A stretch of DNA of 64,000 bases from Chloroflexi bacterium AL-N1 (lineage in GTDB: Bacteria > Chloroflexota > Chloroflexia > Chloroflexales > Roseiflexaceae), in assembly GCA_013122435.1 (NCBI GenBank), contig WYDT01000009.1, positions 1 through 64,000 of the forward strand, in the 5' to 3' direction. The notes beneath the pieces were generated by a model, which saw only the letters and a list, made by a program, of their open reading frames with translations, did no database searches and was not told the origin of the DNA. Of this stretch, positions 27,494 through 38,439 are shown in pieces (position 1 is the first letter of the stretch; the number at the start of each line of letters is the position of its first letter). A program made the position numbers and the translations under genes.

Positions 27494-27700
27494 CTATCGA
27501 GGGCTGCCATAGGGCAACGCTACGACCACACTACGTCGATTGGTTTTGTGTACTGGTTTGGTACGATCAAGCTGCTGCAAGAGTCGGGTAGCTTTGCGAC
27601 GACGGAAGTGTCCCCGACGTCCCTGCGCTCGCATAATTTTGCCAGTACCAGTCATCTTAAATCGCTTTGCGGACCCTTTATGGGTTTTCATCTTCGGCAT
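27494..27700 (-). CDS. rpmI: 50S ribosomal protein L35
   Basis: A 68-residue basic protein starting [15 protein letters not shown], the L35 signature, with [15 protein letters not shown] later. The start at 27700 is set by GAGG upstream and by family length; an upstream in-frame ATG would add 11 residues that overlap the infC end. It starts five bases after the infC stop. Confidence 0.97.
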   Translation of the reverse strand: MPKMKTHKGSAKRFKMTGTGKIMRAQGRRGHFRRRKATRLLQQLDRTKPVHKTNRRSVVVALPYGSPR

Positions 27701-27704
27701 ATAA

Positions 27705-28430
27705 CTAGTCCTCTTTATCTGTTGGCGTCTCACTTACTTTGGGTTCCGTCTCACTCGTCTTGGGTGGAGCTACCTTCGCTTTGGTATCAGGCGCCTGCTG
27801 CTCTGGTTCTGTCACTTGTGCTTCAGCGCTCGGCGCCTGCTGCTCTGGTTCTGTCACTTTTACTTCAGCACTCGGCGCCTGTTGCTTCTGACGTTGTTGT
27901 GCGCGCTGTTGTGTTTTTGCTTTTGTGCTAGGAGCCAGCAACAATGAAAGCTGCCGCCCTTCCATAGTAGGACGCTGCTCAATCATGGCAACATCACGAA
28001 GTGTCTCAGCCATCTGCTCCAACATATCACGACCAATTTCTGGATGGAAGATCTCACGACCACGGAAACGTAAGTTAAACTTCACTTTATTTCCATCCAT
28101 CAAAAAGCGTCGTGCTTTTTTCGCTTTCACATCGAGATCATGACTATCGGTTTTGGGTTCGAGTCGGATCTGCTTGAGTTCAACCTGTTTTTGATGTTTA
28201 CGCGCTTCACGTTCTTTTTTGGTCTGCTCGTAGCGAAATTTTCCATAATCCATGACACGACAAACTGGTGGGTTAGCGTTGGGGGCTACCTCCACCAAGT
28301 CCAAACCACGGTCGTCGGACATTTGCAGTGCCTCACGAATAGGAACTATACCCAACTGTTGCCCATTCTCGTCGATCAAGCGCACTTCGCGAGCCCGAAT
28401 ACGATTATTAATGCGTTGCTGGTCTCTAAT
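27705..28430 (-). CDS. infC: Translation initiation factor IF-3 with AUU start and repetitive tail
   Basis: A 241-residue IF-3. Residues 1-75 are the N-domain ([46 protein letters not shown]) and 80-170 the C-domain ([19 protein letters not shown]). The start is an ATT at 28430, with AAAGGAG eight bases upstream; the first in-frame ATG (28475) would add an unrelated stretch and lacks a site. AUU initiation of infC is the classic feedback device, since IF-3 rejects non-standard starts. A tail of about 70 residues contains 14-residue tandem repeats (QQAPSAE...VTEPE) from a 42-bp DNA repeat at about 27795-27885, absent from standard IF-3. Confidence 0.96.
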   Translation of the reverse strand: MRDQQRINNRIRAREVRLIDENGQQLGIVPIREALQMSDDRGLDLVEVAPNANPPVCRVMDYGKFRYEQTKKEREARKHQKQVELKQIRLEPKTDSHDLDVKAKKARRFLMDGNKVKFNLRFRGREIFHPEIGRDMLEQMAETLRDVAMIEQRPTMEGRQLSLLLAPSTKAKTQQRAQQRQKQQAPSAEVKVTEPEQQAPSAEAQVTEPEQQAPDTKAKVAPPKTSETEPKVSETPTDKED

Positions 28431-28494
28431 CGCAGCACTCCTTTTATGGTTATATACAACACAAAGACCCACCATAAGGGCGGGATTAACGCAT

Positions 28495-28523
28495 AGTATA
28501 GCATCTGGCTGCTATTTCGTCAA
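28495..28523 (-). promoter_or_regulatory. Sigma70-type promoter of the infC operon
   Basis: On the minus strand TTGACG (28523-28518), a 17-base spacer and TATACT (28500-28495) lie about 65 bases before the infC AUU start. Both hexamers are one base from consensus. Confidence 0.8.
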
Positions 28524-28806
28524 CTTACTGACAACCTGTTTCCTGTCGTGAAAATCGTGATATGTGTCACATATAATCACGTTTTATTCGTATGATATTT
28601 GTAAGTGACAGCATAGTGCAACTATCGTCCGTTCATTGTCTGGTCATGCCTTTCACGAGTTTCGAACCTCAGGAGTTGTTCTTGAAGATCTTTCTATCAA
28701 GGTGTATGAGCATAGTACTTCACTTTATATGGTCTCAAAGATGAAAATGACATTTATACGACAGGGTGTCAAAATAAGAATTTTTTCAGGTTGCTGTCAT
28801 TTTTGC

Positions 28807-28833
28807 ATTGGCACTTCTTATTCACTGGTATAA
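28807..28833 (+). promoter_or_regulatory. Probable promoter of the GHL10-type gene
   Basis: A perfect TATAAT at 28828-28833 is preceded by TTGGCA at 28807-28812 with a 15-base spacer, which is short. The remaining part of the 28524-28896 gap shows no gene. Confidence 0.5.
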
Positions 28834-28896
28834 TGCCGCGCGCAGGAAGTATTGTAACAAGTAAACAGTTGAGGGATAGTGTATTAGGAAGGATGT

Positions 28897-30405
28897 ATGA
28901 CTATGCAAAGCGCTAAATATTTGCAGCGCCTGATGTTGGTTATCCTGTTAATGGTCTGTGTCACAGCATCAAGTCTTCCATCTGCACATGCACAGGAAGG
29001 CCCGCTTCAAGAGATGCGTGCTTTTTGGGTTGATTCATCGAATCCTGGTTTTCTCAATCCGGCAGAGGTTGATGAATTGATTAATAATGTTGTGCGTGCT
29101 AACGCCAACACTGTTATTGTGCAGATGCGTCGCCACGGTGATGCTTGGTACAATCAGAGTTTTGAGCCGCGTTCTGCACTCGCACAACTGGCCCCACCAG
29201 AAGTTTTTGATCCACTGGCGTATCTCCTTGAGCGAGCACAAGCACAAGGGGTGACTGTCCATGCCTGGTTGGTTGTGTCCGTTGCATGTCGTAATAGCGA
29301 TCCGTTACGGGGACATCCTAACCACGTTTGCACTTCGCACGGTCCCGGTATCAGTGATCCTGAGCGTTGGACAACGGCAACATATGGAGGGCAACAGGTC
29401 GGGGATCTTGATTTTGGACATCCATCAGCCATACATTATATGGAATCAGTCGTGCAAAATTTGTTGCTCAACTATCCATCACTGGATGGGATTCACTACG
29501 ATTTCATACGTTACAGTGGTATGTCCTATGGATACAATCAAGTCAGTTTAGATCGTTTTCGGAGTGCTTATGGTCTGCCCCCTGACTATCGTCCAGTGCC
29601 AAATGATTATGCCTGGAGTCAGTGGCGACGTGACCGAATGACTGAACTGGTCCGGCGATTGTATATTCGTGTCAAAGCTATTGATCCTACTGTTCAAGTT
29701 AGTGCTGCGACGATTACGTGGGGTGGCATTGGGAGTTATACTCCAGACGATTGGCCCAACTCTGCGGCCTATGCACAGCTCTTTCAGGATTGGCGCGCCT
29801 GGCTCGAAGAGGGCATCATCGATTTTGCAGTTCCAATGCATTATTTCTCAGAAGGAAGCGAACGGACTCGTAATTGGTATGATGGCTGGCTCGCGTGGGA
29901 TCGCGCTCATATCGGTCGTCGCGCAATTGTACCTGGAACGGGCGCTTGGCTAAACACACCTGAAGAGGGTATTTCCCAAATCCAGCGTGCACTGGCTACT
30001 GATGCTGAAGGTCGTCGACTGTCCGGTGTAGCGCTGTACAGCTACAATCAACCAATTGCCAACAGTAATCCAGAGTGGCGGCGTGGTTATATGGACATGT
30101 TGCGCTCAACGGTCTTTGCACAACCTGCACAGGCTCCTGTGTGGCCATGGATCGCAAACCCGACGACGGGACATCTACAAGGTATGGCGAGTATTGACGG
30201 TGAGATTATTGGTGATGCCCAGATATCACTGATTCGTGATGGTGTGTGGGTGCGCGATATAAACGCCTCAGTTGATGGATGGTACGGGGTTGTTGAACTG
30301 GAGCTTGGTAACTACAGTGTCATCATTCGACATCCCACTGACGGTCGTACTGCACAGATTGATGGTCTCTGGGTTGGTCCTGGTACTGTCACAAGTGGTC
30401 CATAA
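28897..30405 (+). CDS. Secreted GHL10-type (family 10-like) glycosyl hydrolase
   Basis: A 502-residue exported protein. Residues 1-32 are a signal peptide ending AHAQEG. The barrel starts at MRAFWVDSSNPGFLNPAEVDELI and shows VHAWLVVSVACRN, DLDFGHPSAIHYMESVV, DGIHYDFIRYSG and FAVPMHYFSEG, the layout of GHL10/DUF187 enzymes. D and E residues in DGIHYDFIRY are in the expected catalytic region. A small beta domain (residues about 420-502) closes the protein. Members act on extracellular or cell-wall glycans, but the substrate here is unknown. GGAAGG lies upstream of the two close ATGs. Confidence 0.85.
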   Translation: MTMQSAKYLQRLMLVILLMVCVTASSLPSAHAQEGPLQEMRAFWVDSSNPGFLNPAEVDELINNVVRANANTVIVQMRRHGDAWYNQSFEPRSALAQLAPPEVFDPLAYLLERAQAQGVTVHAWLVVSVACRNSDPLRGHPNHVCTSHGPGISDPERWTTATYGGQQVGDLDFGHPSAIHYMESVVQNLLLNYPSLDGIHYDFIRYSGMSYGYNQVSLDRFRSAYGLPPDYRPVPNDYAWSQWRRDRMTELVRRLYIRVKAIDPTVQVSAATITWGGIGSYTPDDWPNSAAYAQLFQDWRAWLEEGIIDFAVPMHYFSEGSERTRNWYDGWLAWDRAHIGRRAIVPGTGAWLNTPEEGISQIQRALATDAEGRRLSGVALYSYNQPIANSNPEWRRGYMDMLRSTVFAQPAQAPVWPWIANPTTGHLQGMASIDGEIIGDAQISLIRDGVWVRDINASVDGWYGVVELELGNYSVIIRHPTDGRTAQIDGLWVGPGTVTSGP

Positions 30406-30540
30406 CATGTATTAACGTAGCTATAGCTGAGATAGCAGATTTGTGGTGGAGGTAGGGTTTGATATTTACCTTGTACAAAGCGGTAACAAGTTGTGCACCG
30501 TTTGACAATTCTACTGCTCTCAGCTATACTGCTACCGTGT

Positions 30541-30617
<77 letters not shown>

Positions 30618-30789
30618 AAATTGAAAATATAATTCGACACTTTAGTTTATCTGAATCACGATTTTGTATCTCCTCGTAGTGTAACAACTTCAGATGGCTA
30701 AGTGCATCCAGAATACCGCGCTGTGCGTATAATTACATAGCGTGGTGATACCTCGTAGTATCTTCATCATTAGAAAACCATAAGAAGCA

Positions 30790-30818
30790 TTGACATGGTG
30801 TTAGGGTATGTGTATACT
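30790..30818 (+). promoter_or_regulatory. Consensus promoter of the sigma factor gene
   Basis: TTGACA (30790-30795), a 17-base spacer and TATACT (30813-30818) form an almost perfect vegetative promoter. It implies a 5' leader of about 155 bases before the sigma ATG. The rest of the 30618-30981 gap contains the leader hairpin only. Confidence 0.85.
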
Positions 30819-30930
30819 CTAACATGGACATTTTTACGCGGAGTTCTCAGTATGTACCGTACCCTCCGGTTACAACTATTACTGTAGAACTCAAATATCG
30901 TTATCAATTATAAATGTATATGAACGAGGG

Positions 30931-30956
30931 CGCGGTTTCTCTTATGGAGAACCGCG
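30931..30956 (+). promoter_or_regulatory. Leader hairpin of the sigma factor gene
   Basis: CGCGGTTTCTC (30931-30941) and GGAGAACCGCG (30946-30956) pair over a TTAT loop. The stem ends 13 bases before the GGAGGG ribosome site. No clean T-run follows, so an mRNA-stability or translational control element is more likely than a terminator. Confidence 0.65.
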
Positions 30957-30981
30957 TTACGTTTCTTTGGAGGGAAGGCGT

Positions 30982-32028
30982 ATGAGTCAAATGATAAAGC
31001 AACGAAACATTTGGGATTTGGATCAGCGTCGAGACGATTTTGAAGAACCAACAATTCAAGCAATACGAGACATTGAAGAGTTTGCTAACGATGTTGTTGA
31101 AGAAGCCACCAATCAAGAACCATCAGTGGACTCTGTTCAGCATTATCTCCAGGAAATTGGTCGTGTGTCTTTGTTAAGTGCGGCAGAAGAAATCGAGCTG
31201 GCTGAACGCATTGAGCGATCAAAAGCTGCGGTGGGTAGACTGGAAGCAGAAGAGGATGTAAGCTCGCAGCTTCGGTTGGCATTGTTAAGAGATATACAAG
31301 ATGGTGATGATGCACGTCGTCATCTCATTCAAGCAAATTTACGTTTAGTTGTAAGTATTGCAAAGAAATATGTTGGTCGTGGGTTATCGTTATTAGATCT
31401 TATTCAAGAAGGTAATATTGGTCTGATGCGTGCGGTTGAAAAGTTCGATTATCATAAAGGTAATCGTTTCTCAACCTATGCCACGTGGTGGATACGTCAG
31501 GCGGTTACACGTTCTATTGCTGAACAAGGACGTACGATTCGTCTACCAGTACACATGAGTGAGTCGGTCGGTCAGGTCAAACGTGCTTCAGAACGTCTCT
31601 CGCAGGTTTTGGAACGCCAGCCAACTGCCGATGAAATTGCTGTGGCACTTGGTCAAACGACAGAACGTGTCGAGCGTGTTCTAGAAGCTTCACGTCGTCC
31701 GGTATCGCTTGAGACGCCGGTCGGTGAGGATGGTGAACATACCCTTGGTGATTTTTTGCAGGACGATGTTCAAACCACACCATCAGATTTTGCTTCACGA
31801 CAATTGTTACGTCGAGATCTTGCTGATGCACTTGATCATCTGAGTGAGCGTGAGCGCCGTATTATCGATCTGCGCTATGGTTTGTTGGATGGTCAGCGTC
31901 GTACACTTGAGGAAGTTGGCCGTGTATTGGGGATGACTCGTGAACGGGCCCGTCAGATCGAAGCGGAAGCTTTACGCCGTCTGCGTGCGCCAGATGTTGG
32001 CCAACACTTACGAGATTATCTGGAGTAG
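30982..32028 (+). CDS. RNA polymerase sigma factor, RpoD/SigA-like
   Basis: A 348-residue sigma-70 of group 1 or 2. Region 1.2 is DSVQHYLQEIGRVSLLSAAEE, regions 2.1-2.4 run from RHLIQANLRLVVSIAKKYVG through STYATWWIRQAVTRSI, region 3 from RLPVHMSESV, and region 4.2 is TLEEVGRVLGMTRERARQIE. It lacks a long region 1.1, which fits a short primary or an alternative group 2 factor; I do not assign rpoD because several paralogues are usual in this phylum. The ATG at 30982 follows GGAGGGAAGG. A terminator lies 28 bases downstream. Confidence 0.93.
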   Translation: MSQMIKQRNIWDLDQRRDDFEEPTIQAIRDIEEFANDVVEEATNQEPSVDSVQHYLQEIGRVSLLSAAEEIELAERIERSKAAVGRLEAEEDVSSQLRLALLRDIQDGDDARRHLIQANLRLVVSIAKKYVGRGLSLLDLIQEGNIGLMRAVEKFDYHKGNRFSTYATWWIRQAVTRSIAEQGRTIRLPVHMSESVGQVKRASERLSQVLERQPTADEIAVALGQTTERVERVLEASRRPVSLETPVGEDGEHTLGDFLQDDVQTTPSDFASRQLLRRDLADALDHLSERERRIIDLRYGLLDGQRRTLEEVGRVLGMTRERARQIEAEALRRLRAPDVGQHLRDYLE

Positions 32029-32055
32029 ATCTTTATCCTAAGCTAAGCGAAAATA

Positions 32056-32104
32056 ATACACCGTGTATGATATGGTTTGGCTGTATCATACACGGTGTAT
32101 TTTG
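32056..32104 (+). terminator. Terminator after the sigma factor gene
   Basis: ATACACCGTGTATGATA (32056-32072) pairs fully with TATCATACACGGTGTAT (32084-32100) around an 11-base loop, followed by TTTTG. An A-rich stretch on the left side allows it to work for the opposing pyrG gene as well. Confidence 0.9.
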
Positions 32105-32184
32105 TTGGTGGGCTTTAACCTGTGTTTGCCACGTGTGCCTCAACAACAATCGTGGCAGAAACAGTGTTGAAAGTGTTACCTTGA

Positions 32185-33948
<1,764 letters not shown>

Positions 33949-33996
33949 TCAGTAGGGTTTGTGCACCGTTTGAATACTACATTTGTTCACTAAAGT

Positions 33997-34035
33997 AAAA
34001 CGGGTCGTTGGGCTAATGCTGGCCCAACAGACCCG
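33997..34035 (-). terminator. Hairpin with T-run in the pyrG leader
   Basis: On the minus strand CGGGT-CTG-TTGGGC pairs with GCCCAA-CG-ACCCG and is followed by TTTTACTTT. It lies about 65 bases before the pyrG ATG. It may end an upstream transcript or act as an attenuator of pyrG. The surrounding 33931-34528 gap also holds a gene remnant and the lysR terminator. Confidence 0.75.
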
Positions 34036-34085
34036 CTCCATTGGATGATGACACTGTGCGGTTGTGCATCTGTTCACAATTCAAG

Positions 34086-34262
34086 CTATTTGCACCTGGT
34101 TTCTAAACCAATATCCATTGTTTTAAGAGTCTTAACGATATTTTGCACTAATTTCGGAGGATGTTCAGCACGAGATTCCCATTTATTTCCTTCCAGAGCT
34201 ACTAAAATTGCATACAGATGCTGATATGTATAGATGTAAGTGTAATCAAATAGTAATTTTAC
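34086..34262 (-). pseudogene. Possible remnant of an unidentified gene
   Basis: An open stretch on the minus strand between two stops encodes about 57 residues with normal protein composition (HLYAILVALEGNKWESRA, HPPKLVQNIVKTLKTMD), ending at TAG 34088-34086. It has no ATG, GTG or TTG near the beginning and no ribosome site, so it looks like the 3' end of a lost gene. I do not recognise the family. Confidence 0.35.
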
Positions 34263-34267
34263 ACGTT

Positions 34268-34304
34268 AAAACAAAAATAAGGGGAAGGTGAACATACCTT
34301 CCCC
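34268..34304 (-). terminator. Terminator downstream of the LysR gene
   Basis: GGGGAAGGT and ACCTTCCCC (34281-34289 and 34296-34304) form a perfect 9-bp stem. On the minus strand it is followed by TTATTTTTGTTTT. It lies 225 bases after the lysR stop. Confidence 0.85.
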
Positions 34305-34528
34305 TATACAGGGATGTTTAATAAGGATTGCTGTTTTTGGTGTACAGTAGCGATGGAATCACTCTAAACAATAGCAAAATCAAGTACCAGGCAAAATACA
34401 AAAGAGTACTCCACAACGATTATAGGATGTTACTTTTAAATCTTGTATCGCACCTCTATATCACACTATATTATAGCACAGATAACCTCTCGTTAAATGT
34501 GATTATAGCGACATATATGTCATGAATC

Positions 34529-35422
34529 TTACTTCTGTGTGGTGAGTAAATATACTAATTCTGCGGCAGCGGGCGATAAGTCGCGTCGGTATCGTTGAGC
34601 AAAAGCATAGGTACGCTGTACTTCTCCTCCACATAGCTGTAGTGCACATAAACTGCCCAGAGTGACTTCACGATCTACTGCTATGGACTGGACCAGCGCA
34701 ACTCCCAAACCGGCTTCTACACTACGTTTAATGGCTTCCGTTTCACCAAGTTGAATGACCGAGTCACTCGCTAATGTCGTTGGCCCCAGAAGTTGTTCTA
34801 TAGTGGCATAGAGTGCAGAACCAGGCTCACGTGTTAGTAATGTGCGTTCAGTCAGTTCTTCAACGTATACCTCTGATCGATTACTCCACGCGTCATCGGG
34901 CGACACAATAATAACCAGATGATCTTGTCGAAACGGTGTGATTTGAACACGCATATGGTGCGCCGGAAGACCAATGAGTGCAAGCTCAACGGCATCAGAG
35001 GCAACCAATTCGAGCAACTCAGAGGTATTACCAACGGTTATACGTACCAGATGTTCTGGGTGGCGTGTGCGGTAGTCTTTGAGGATGTCTGGTAGTAAGT
35101 AAGTTGCGAGAGTGTGTCCTACCCCCAGCCGTAGTGTGCGATTGGCAATTCCCGCTGCTGCACGGGTTGTTTCTGTTGCTTCATCGGCAAGAGCCAGTAG
35201 TTGTTCTGCATATGGCAATAATGCTTTGCCTGCGGCGGTCAACTGTAGGCGTCGTGTTTGGCGTTCGATAAGCGGAGTTCCCAATTGAGTTTCTAACATA
35301 GCGAGTTGTTGTGACACAGTTGGCTGGGTCATATGAAGCATTTCTGCTGCACGTGTGAAATTATGGAAGTGGGCAATTGTGGCAAAGATACGTAGTTTAT
35401 GGAGATCTAGTGGATGTGACAT
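34529..35422 (-). CDS. LysR-family transcriptional regulator
   Basis: A 297-residue regulator. The N-terminal winged helix reads LHKLRIFATIAHFHNFTRAA and MTQPTVSQQLAMLETQLG, and the rest is a two-lobed effector-binding domain (LRLGVGHTLATYLLPDIL, VGNTSELLELVASDAVELALIG), close to the CysB/CbbR type. I place the start at the ATG at 35422; a GTG nine bases upstream is an alternative. It is transcribed divergently from the methyltransferase gene with 193 bases between, the usual setting in which a LysR protein controls the opposite gene. Confidence 0.9.
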   Translation of the reverse strand: MSHPLDLHKLRIFATIAHFHNFTRAAEMLHMTQPTVSQQLAMLETQLGTPLIERQTRRLQLTAAGKALLPYAEQLLALADEATETTRAAAGIANRTLRLGVGHTLATYLLPDILKDYRTRHPEHLVRITVGNTSELLELVASDAVELALIGLPAHHMRVQITPFRQDHLVIIVSPDDAWSNRSEVYVEELTERTLLTREPGSALYATIEQLLGPTTLASDSVIQLGETEAIKRSVEAGLGVALVQSIAVDREVTLGSLCALQLCGGEVQRTYAFAQRYRRDLSPAAAELVYLLTTQK

Positions 35423-35615
35423 GTAATGCACACTATCTTAATTAGTGTTATTCGCCAGCGTGCACAATTATAGCATAGATTTTGTTTTTATAGACAGAAT
35501 CTATCGATATAAAAGAAATTATCATTTTGAATAATAGTAGTGAGCCTACTATACTGATCGTCATAAGCGGATCGTCCATAAGACCTACGCCAATCTGTAA
35601 GGAGCCATAGATACT

Positions 35616-36422
35616 ATGAATGAAGAACCTTTTGATGAGGATCGTGATATCAGCACACAACAAGTGCAGGCACAATTTGGTCAGGCTGCCAAACAGTATG
35701 TAACGAGTGCAGTTCATGCTCGGGGAAGCGATTTGCAGCGAATGTTAGAACTGGCGCAACTGCGTGGAACTGAGCATGTTTTAGATGTGGCAACAGGTGG
35801 AGGTCATACAGCAGGGGTATTTGCTGTCCATGTACCCCACGTGGTAGCTTACGATATTACGTTTAAGATGTTATGTGCTGCCCGTTCACTTGTCGCTCAA
35901 CAACAGATAGTGAATATGAATTTCTGCTCAGGCAGCGCTGCATATCTTCCTTTTCCTGACCATAGCTTCCATTGTGTGACAACCCGCATCGCCGCCCATC
36001 ATTTTGCTGAACCAGAGCGCTTTGTCTATGAGGTTGCACGTGTGTTACACCCTGAGGGTATGTTGCTGCTCAATGATAATATGGTGCCAGACGATCCAGC
36101 GTTAGATATGTGTATGAATCGTTTTGAAGAATGGCGAGATCCAAGTCACGTACGCGCTTACACATCGAATGAATGGCGTATGTGGCTTGAACATGCGGGA
36201 TTACGTGTCACCCATGTTGAACCACTTGCTCGTAAGCAACATGATTTTGGAGAGTGGACCACACGTATGCATATGTCTGATGCAGAACGTGATCAGCTTG
36301 AGGATTGGCTACTAACCGTGCCTCAGCATTGTGCTAAGTTCTTTGATATTGTAGTCGAAAATAATCGTGTTCAATCATTGAGTAATACATATTCGATCAT
36401 TGTTGCACAGTCTATGAAGTGA
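35616..36422 (+). CDS. Class I SAM-dependent methyltransferase, UbiE-like
   Basis: A 268-residue methyltransferase of the Methyltransf_11/UbiE group. Motif I is VLDVATGGGHTAG (55-67), motif II-like AAYLPFPDHSFHCVTTRIAAHH and motif III VARVLHPEGMLLLNDN. The C-terminal 90 residues include EHAGLRVTHVEPLARKQHDF, typical of these enzymes. AAGGAG lies 12 bases before the ATG. It is divergent from lysR and followed after nine bases by a small membrane protein, so the two are probably one operon. The substrate is unknown. Confidence 0.85.
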   Translation: MNEEPFDEDRDISTQQVQAQFGQAAKQYVTSAVHARGSDLQRMLELAQLRGTEHVLDVATGGGHTAGVFAVHVPHVVAYDITFKMLCAARSLVAQQQIVNMNFCSGSAAYLPFPDHSFHCVTTRIAAHHFAEPERFVYEVARVLHPEGMLLLNDNMVPDDPALDMCMNRFEEWRDPSHVRAYTSNEWRMWLEHAGLRVTHVEPLARKQHDFGEWTTRMHMSDAERDQLEDWLLTVPQHCAKFFDIVVENNRVQSLSNTYSIIVAQSMK

Positions 36423-36431
36423 GCAAAAGAG

Positions 36432-36977
36432 ATGTTTATGTGGAGACGTGTTCTTGTACGAATAGATTTTATAGGTGCAGTTGTATTGACTGTGTTTGCG
36501 CCTTTAGTGTTGTTCTTCCGCGCTATGTTTAAGGGAACACTCGATCAATGGATGGTGTTGATCGACTATTGGCGTAGCTCCAGTTTGTTAATGGTCACGG
36601 TGTATCTTCTCATTGGAGAGAGGAGGGTAGCTTTTATATGTGGTATTGCAGCGCGGTTGCTGATTGCGTGGACGATGTTACGTTCACCGTCCACGCAGGA
36701 TGTATTATTTGAAAGATGGCGTTGGCTCGTAAGTAGCTATTGTGTGATTGGTGCAGTTTTGAATATACCTTTGTTCCGTTGTGTGATGCAGAGGCATTGG
36801 TCACCTTTGTGTCGCGCCTATATGGAACCCCCTAAAGAGTTTGGGTCCTTGATGCATCCAACTGTGCCATACACAAAACTTGGCCGCGTTGGCGATATTG
36901 GACTTGTCAGCTTTCTAGTGGGTGCTTTGTTGTTAGGTGTTCGCTGGTTGCTCAGACATAGGCGTGGGAACCCATAA
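36432..36977 (+). CDS. Small polytopic membrane protein
   Basis: A 181-residue protein with hydrophobic segments at about 10-30, 50-85, 105-120 and 155-170, separated by arginine- and tryptophan-rich loops. No family is recognised. It is nine bases after the methyltransferase stop and ends one base before the convergent MBL-fold gene, so it is a real compact neighbour rather than a chance frame. Confidence 0.6.
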   Translation: MFMWRRVLVRIDFIGAVVLTVFAPLVLFFRAMFKGTLDQWMVLIDYWRSSSLLMVTVYLLIGERRVAFICGIAARLLIAWTMLRSPSTQDVLFERWRWLVSSYCVIGAVLNIPLFRCVMQRHWSPLCRAYMEPPKEFGSLMHPTVPYTKLGRVGDIGLVSFLVGALLLGVRWLLRHRRGNP

Positions 36978-36978
36978 G

Positions 36979-37647
36979 CTAGGTTGATGGTTTCATCACC
37001 ACGACGCGTGTTTCGCCTCCCTCTGCAGGTAAATTAGAGATTGATATACTAAATTTTGTTTCGGCGGTAACATCTTTTTGTCCTAATTCATGAATAAATT
37101 TGTCTAGCGAGTCGAGATCGGTGTGACTGTGGTGTTTTTCATTGAGCGCATAGTGCATTGGAATGACGATGCGTGGCTCAAGTTGGCCGATAACGCTCGC
37201 AGCCTCAGCAGCACCAATGGTTTCTTTACCGCCAACCGGAATAAAGAGTACATCAACAGCGCCAACTTCGTTGAGTTGCTTCGTCGTTAGCTCATGGCCA
37301 AGATCGCCTAAGTGACAAAACGTAACATCATCAATAGTTATGACGTATAAAATGTTTTTGCCAAGCTCTTCACCTTTTTGTTTGTCGTGATAACAACGGA
37401 CACCCGTTATGAGAATGCCGCCGATTTCGTATTCGCCTGGCCCATCAATAGTGAATATATTTTCCTGCATCGGACGTACGGCGTCCACGTTTGCGTGATC
37501 GGGATGTGCATGGCTAATAGTGACAATGTGGGCAGTAGGATGACCTATATCGAGACCGGTTGATCGATCAAACGGGTCTGTTAGTACAACGCCATCACGA
37601 CCACGCAGACGAAAACAAGAATGACCCAAATATTGAACATCTGGCAT
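36979..37647 (-). CDS. MBL-fold metal-dependent hydrolase
   Basis: A 222-residue metallo-beta-lactamase-fold protein of the UPF0173/UlaG-like type. SHAHPDHAN gives HxHxDH, GPGEYEIGGILITGV follows, then FCHLGDLGH and IPMHYALNEKHH as further ligands. All metal ligands are present, so it should be an active hydrolase; the substrate is unknown. GGAG lies upstream of the ATG. Stop codons of this gene and the convergent membrane-protein gene are one base apart. Confidence 0.88.
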   Translation of the reverse strand: MPDVQYLGHSCFRLRGRDGVVLTDPFDRSTGLDIGHPTAHIVTISHAHPDHANVDAVRPMQENIFTIDGPGEYEIGGILITGVRCYHDKQKGEELGKNILYVITIDDVTFCHLGDLGHELTTKQLNEVGAVDVLFIPVGGKETIGAAEAASVIGQLEPRIVIPMHYALNEKHHSHTDLDSLDKFIHELGQKDVTAETKFSISISNLPAEGGETRVVVMKPST

Positions 37648-37717
37648 TATGGTGCTCCAAAACCTTATAAACTAGCAGCTATGATACGAATTTCATACAA
37701 ATGTATTATATAAGAAC

Positions 37718-38395
37718 TTACATGTCATTATCTTGTGTATGTTCCTGTTGATGCTGTATCTCTTGCCATAGTTGGTCAATCACACTATGAACAATATCGA
37801 AATTAAATCCACGCCTTTGCAGATACCCCCCCATGCGTCGTGCGAATGTTGTGCGATTGGGCGAGTCGCTGTACTTGTGTACTATGCTACGTGCGAGGGT
37901 GATTGCTTGTTCCGTTTCATCGCCGATGAGTTGATCATCTTGTAGGGTTGCTTCCACAATGTCGCGATGAACGCCCTTCCGGCGCAATTCGTCGCGTAAC
38001 GCATTGACTCCACGCGGACGATGTGTTTGTCTATTTTCGATCCACAGACGTGCAAATGCGGTATCATCAAGTAAATCTAACTCACGGAGTCGCTCAACAG
38101 TTTGCTCTATACTGGTTGCTGTAAATCCTTTACGTTGCAGGCGTTCACGTATTTCTGCCGTTGAACGTGGTCGTGCTGATAACAGACGGAGGGCAACGTA
38201 CAAGCTTTTCTCAGTCGTCTCGGTTTGCTCAAGTCGTTGGTAGTCTGCCTCGCTGAGTACTTTGCCAACATACAATCCTTCACGTGTTAAAGTGGTCAAA
38301 CTAATGCCCAGTGCAAAAACGCCATCAATAAAGACACTGATCCGTTGCGAGTCATTGATTTGGGCGTGCAGGGAAGTGATAGTTCCAACAGGCAT
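37718..38395 (-). CDS. recX: Regulatory protein RecX
   Basis: A 225-residue RecX with three-helix repeats: SLYVALRLLSARPRSTAEIRERLQRKGF, IEQTVERLRELDLLDDTAFARLWIENR and RPRGVNALRDELRRKGV. It carries an extra N-terminal beta part (TITSLHAQINDSQRISVFID) common in this phylum. RecX binds and limits RecA filaments. I use the ATG at 38395; the longer frame has no ribosome site. It lies 100 bases downstream of recA with a hairpin between. Confidence 0.92.
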   Translation of the reverse strand: MPVGTITSLHAQINDSQRISVFIDGVFALGISLTTLTREGLYVGKVLSEADYQRLEQTETTEKSLYVALRLLSARPRSTAEIRERLQRKGFTATSIEQTVERLRELDLLDDTAFARLWIENRQTHRPRGVNALRDELRRKGVHRDIVEATLQDDQLIGDETEQAITLARSIVHKYSDSPNRTTFARRMGGYLQRRGFNFDIVHSVIDQLWQEIQHQQEHTQDNDM

Positions 38396-38439
38396 AGTGT
38401 AGTCACAGTTCTGGTAGATAACAATAGTAGTATAAGCAT

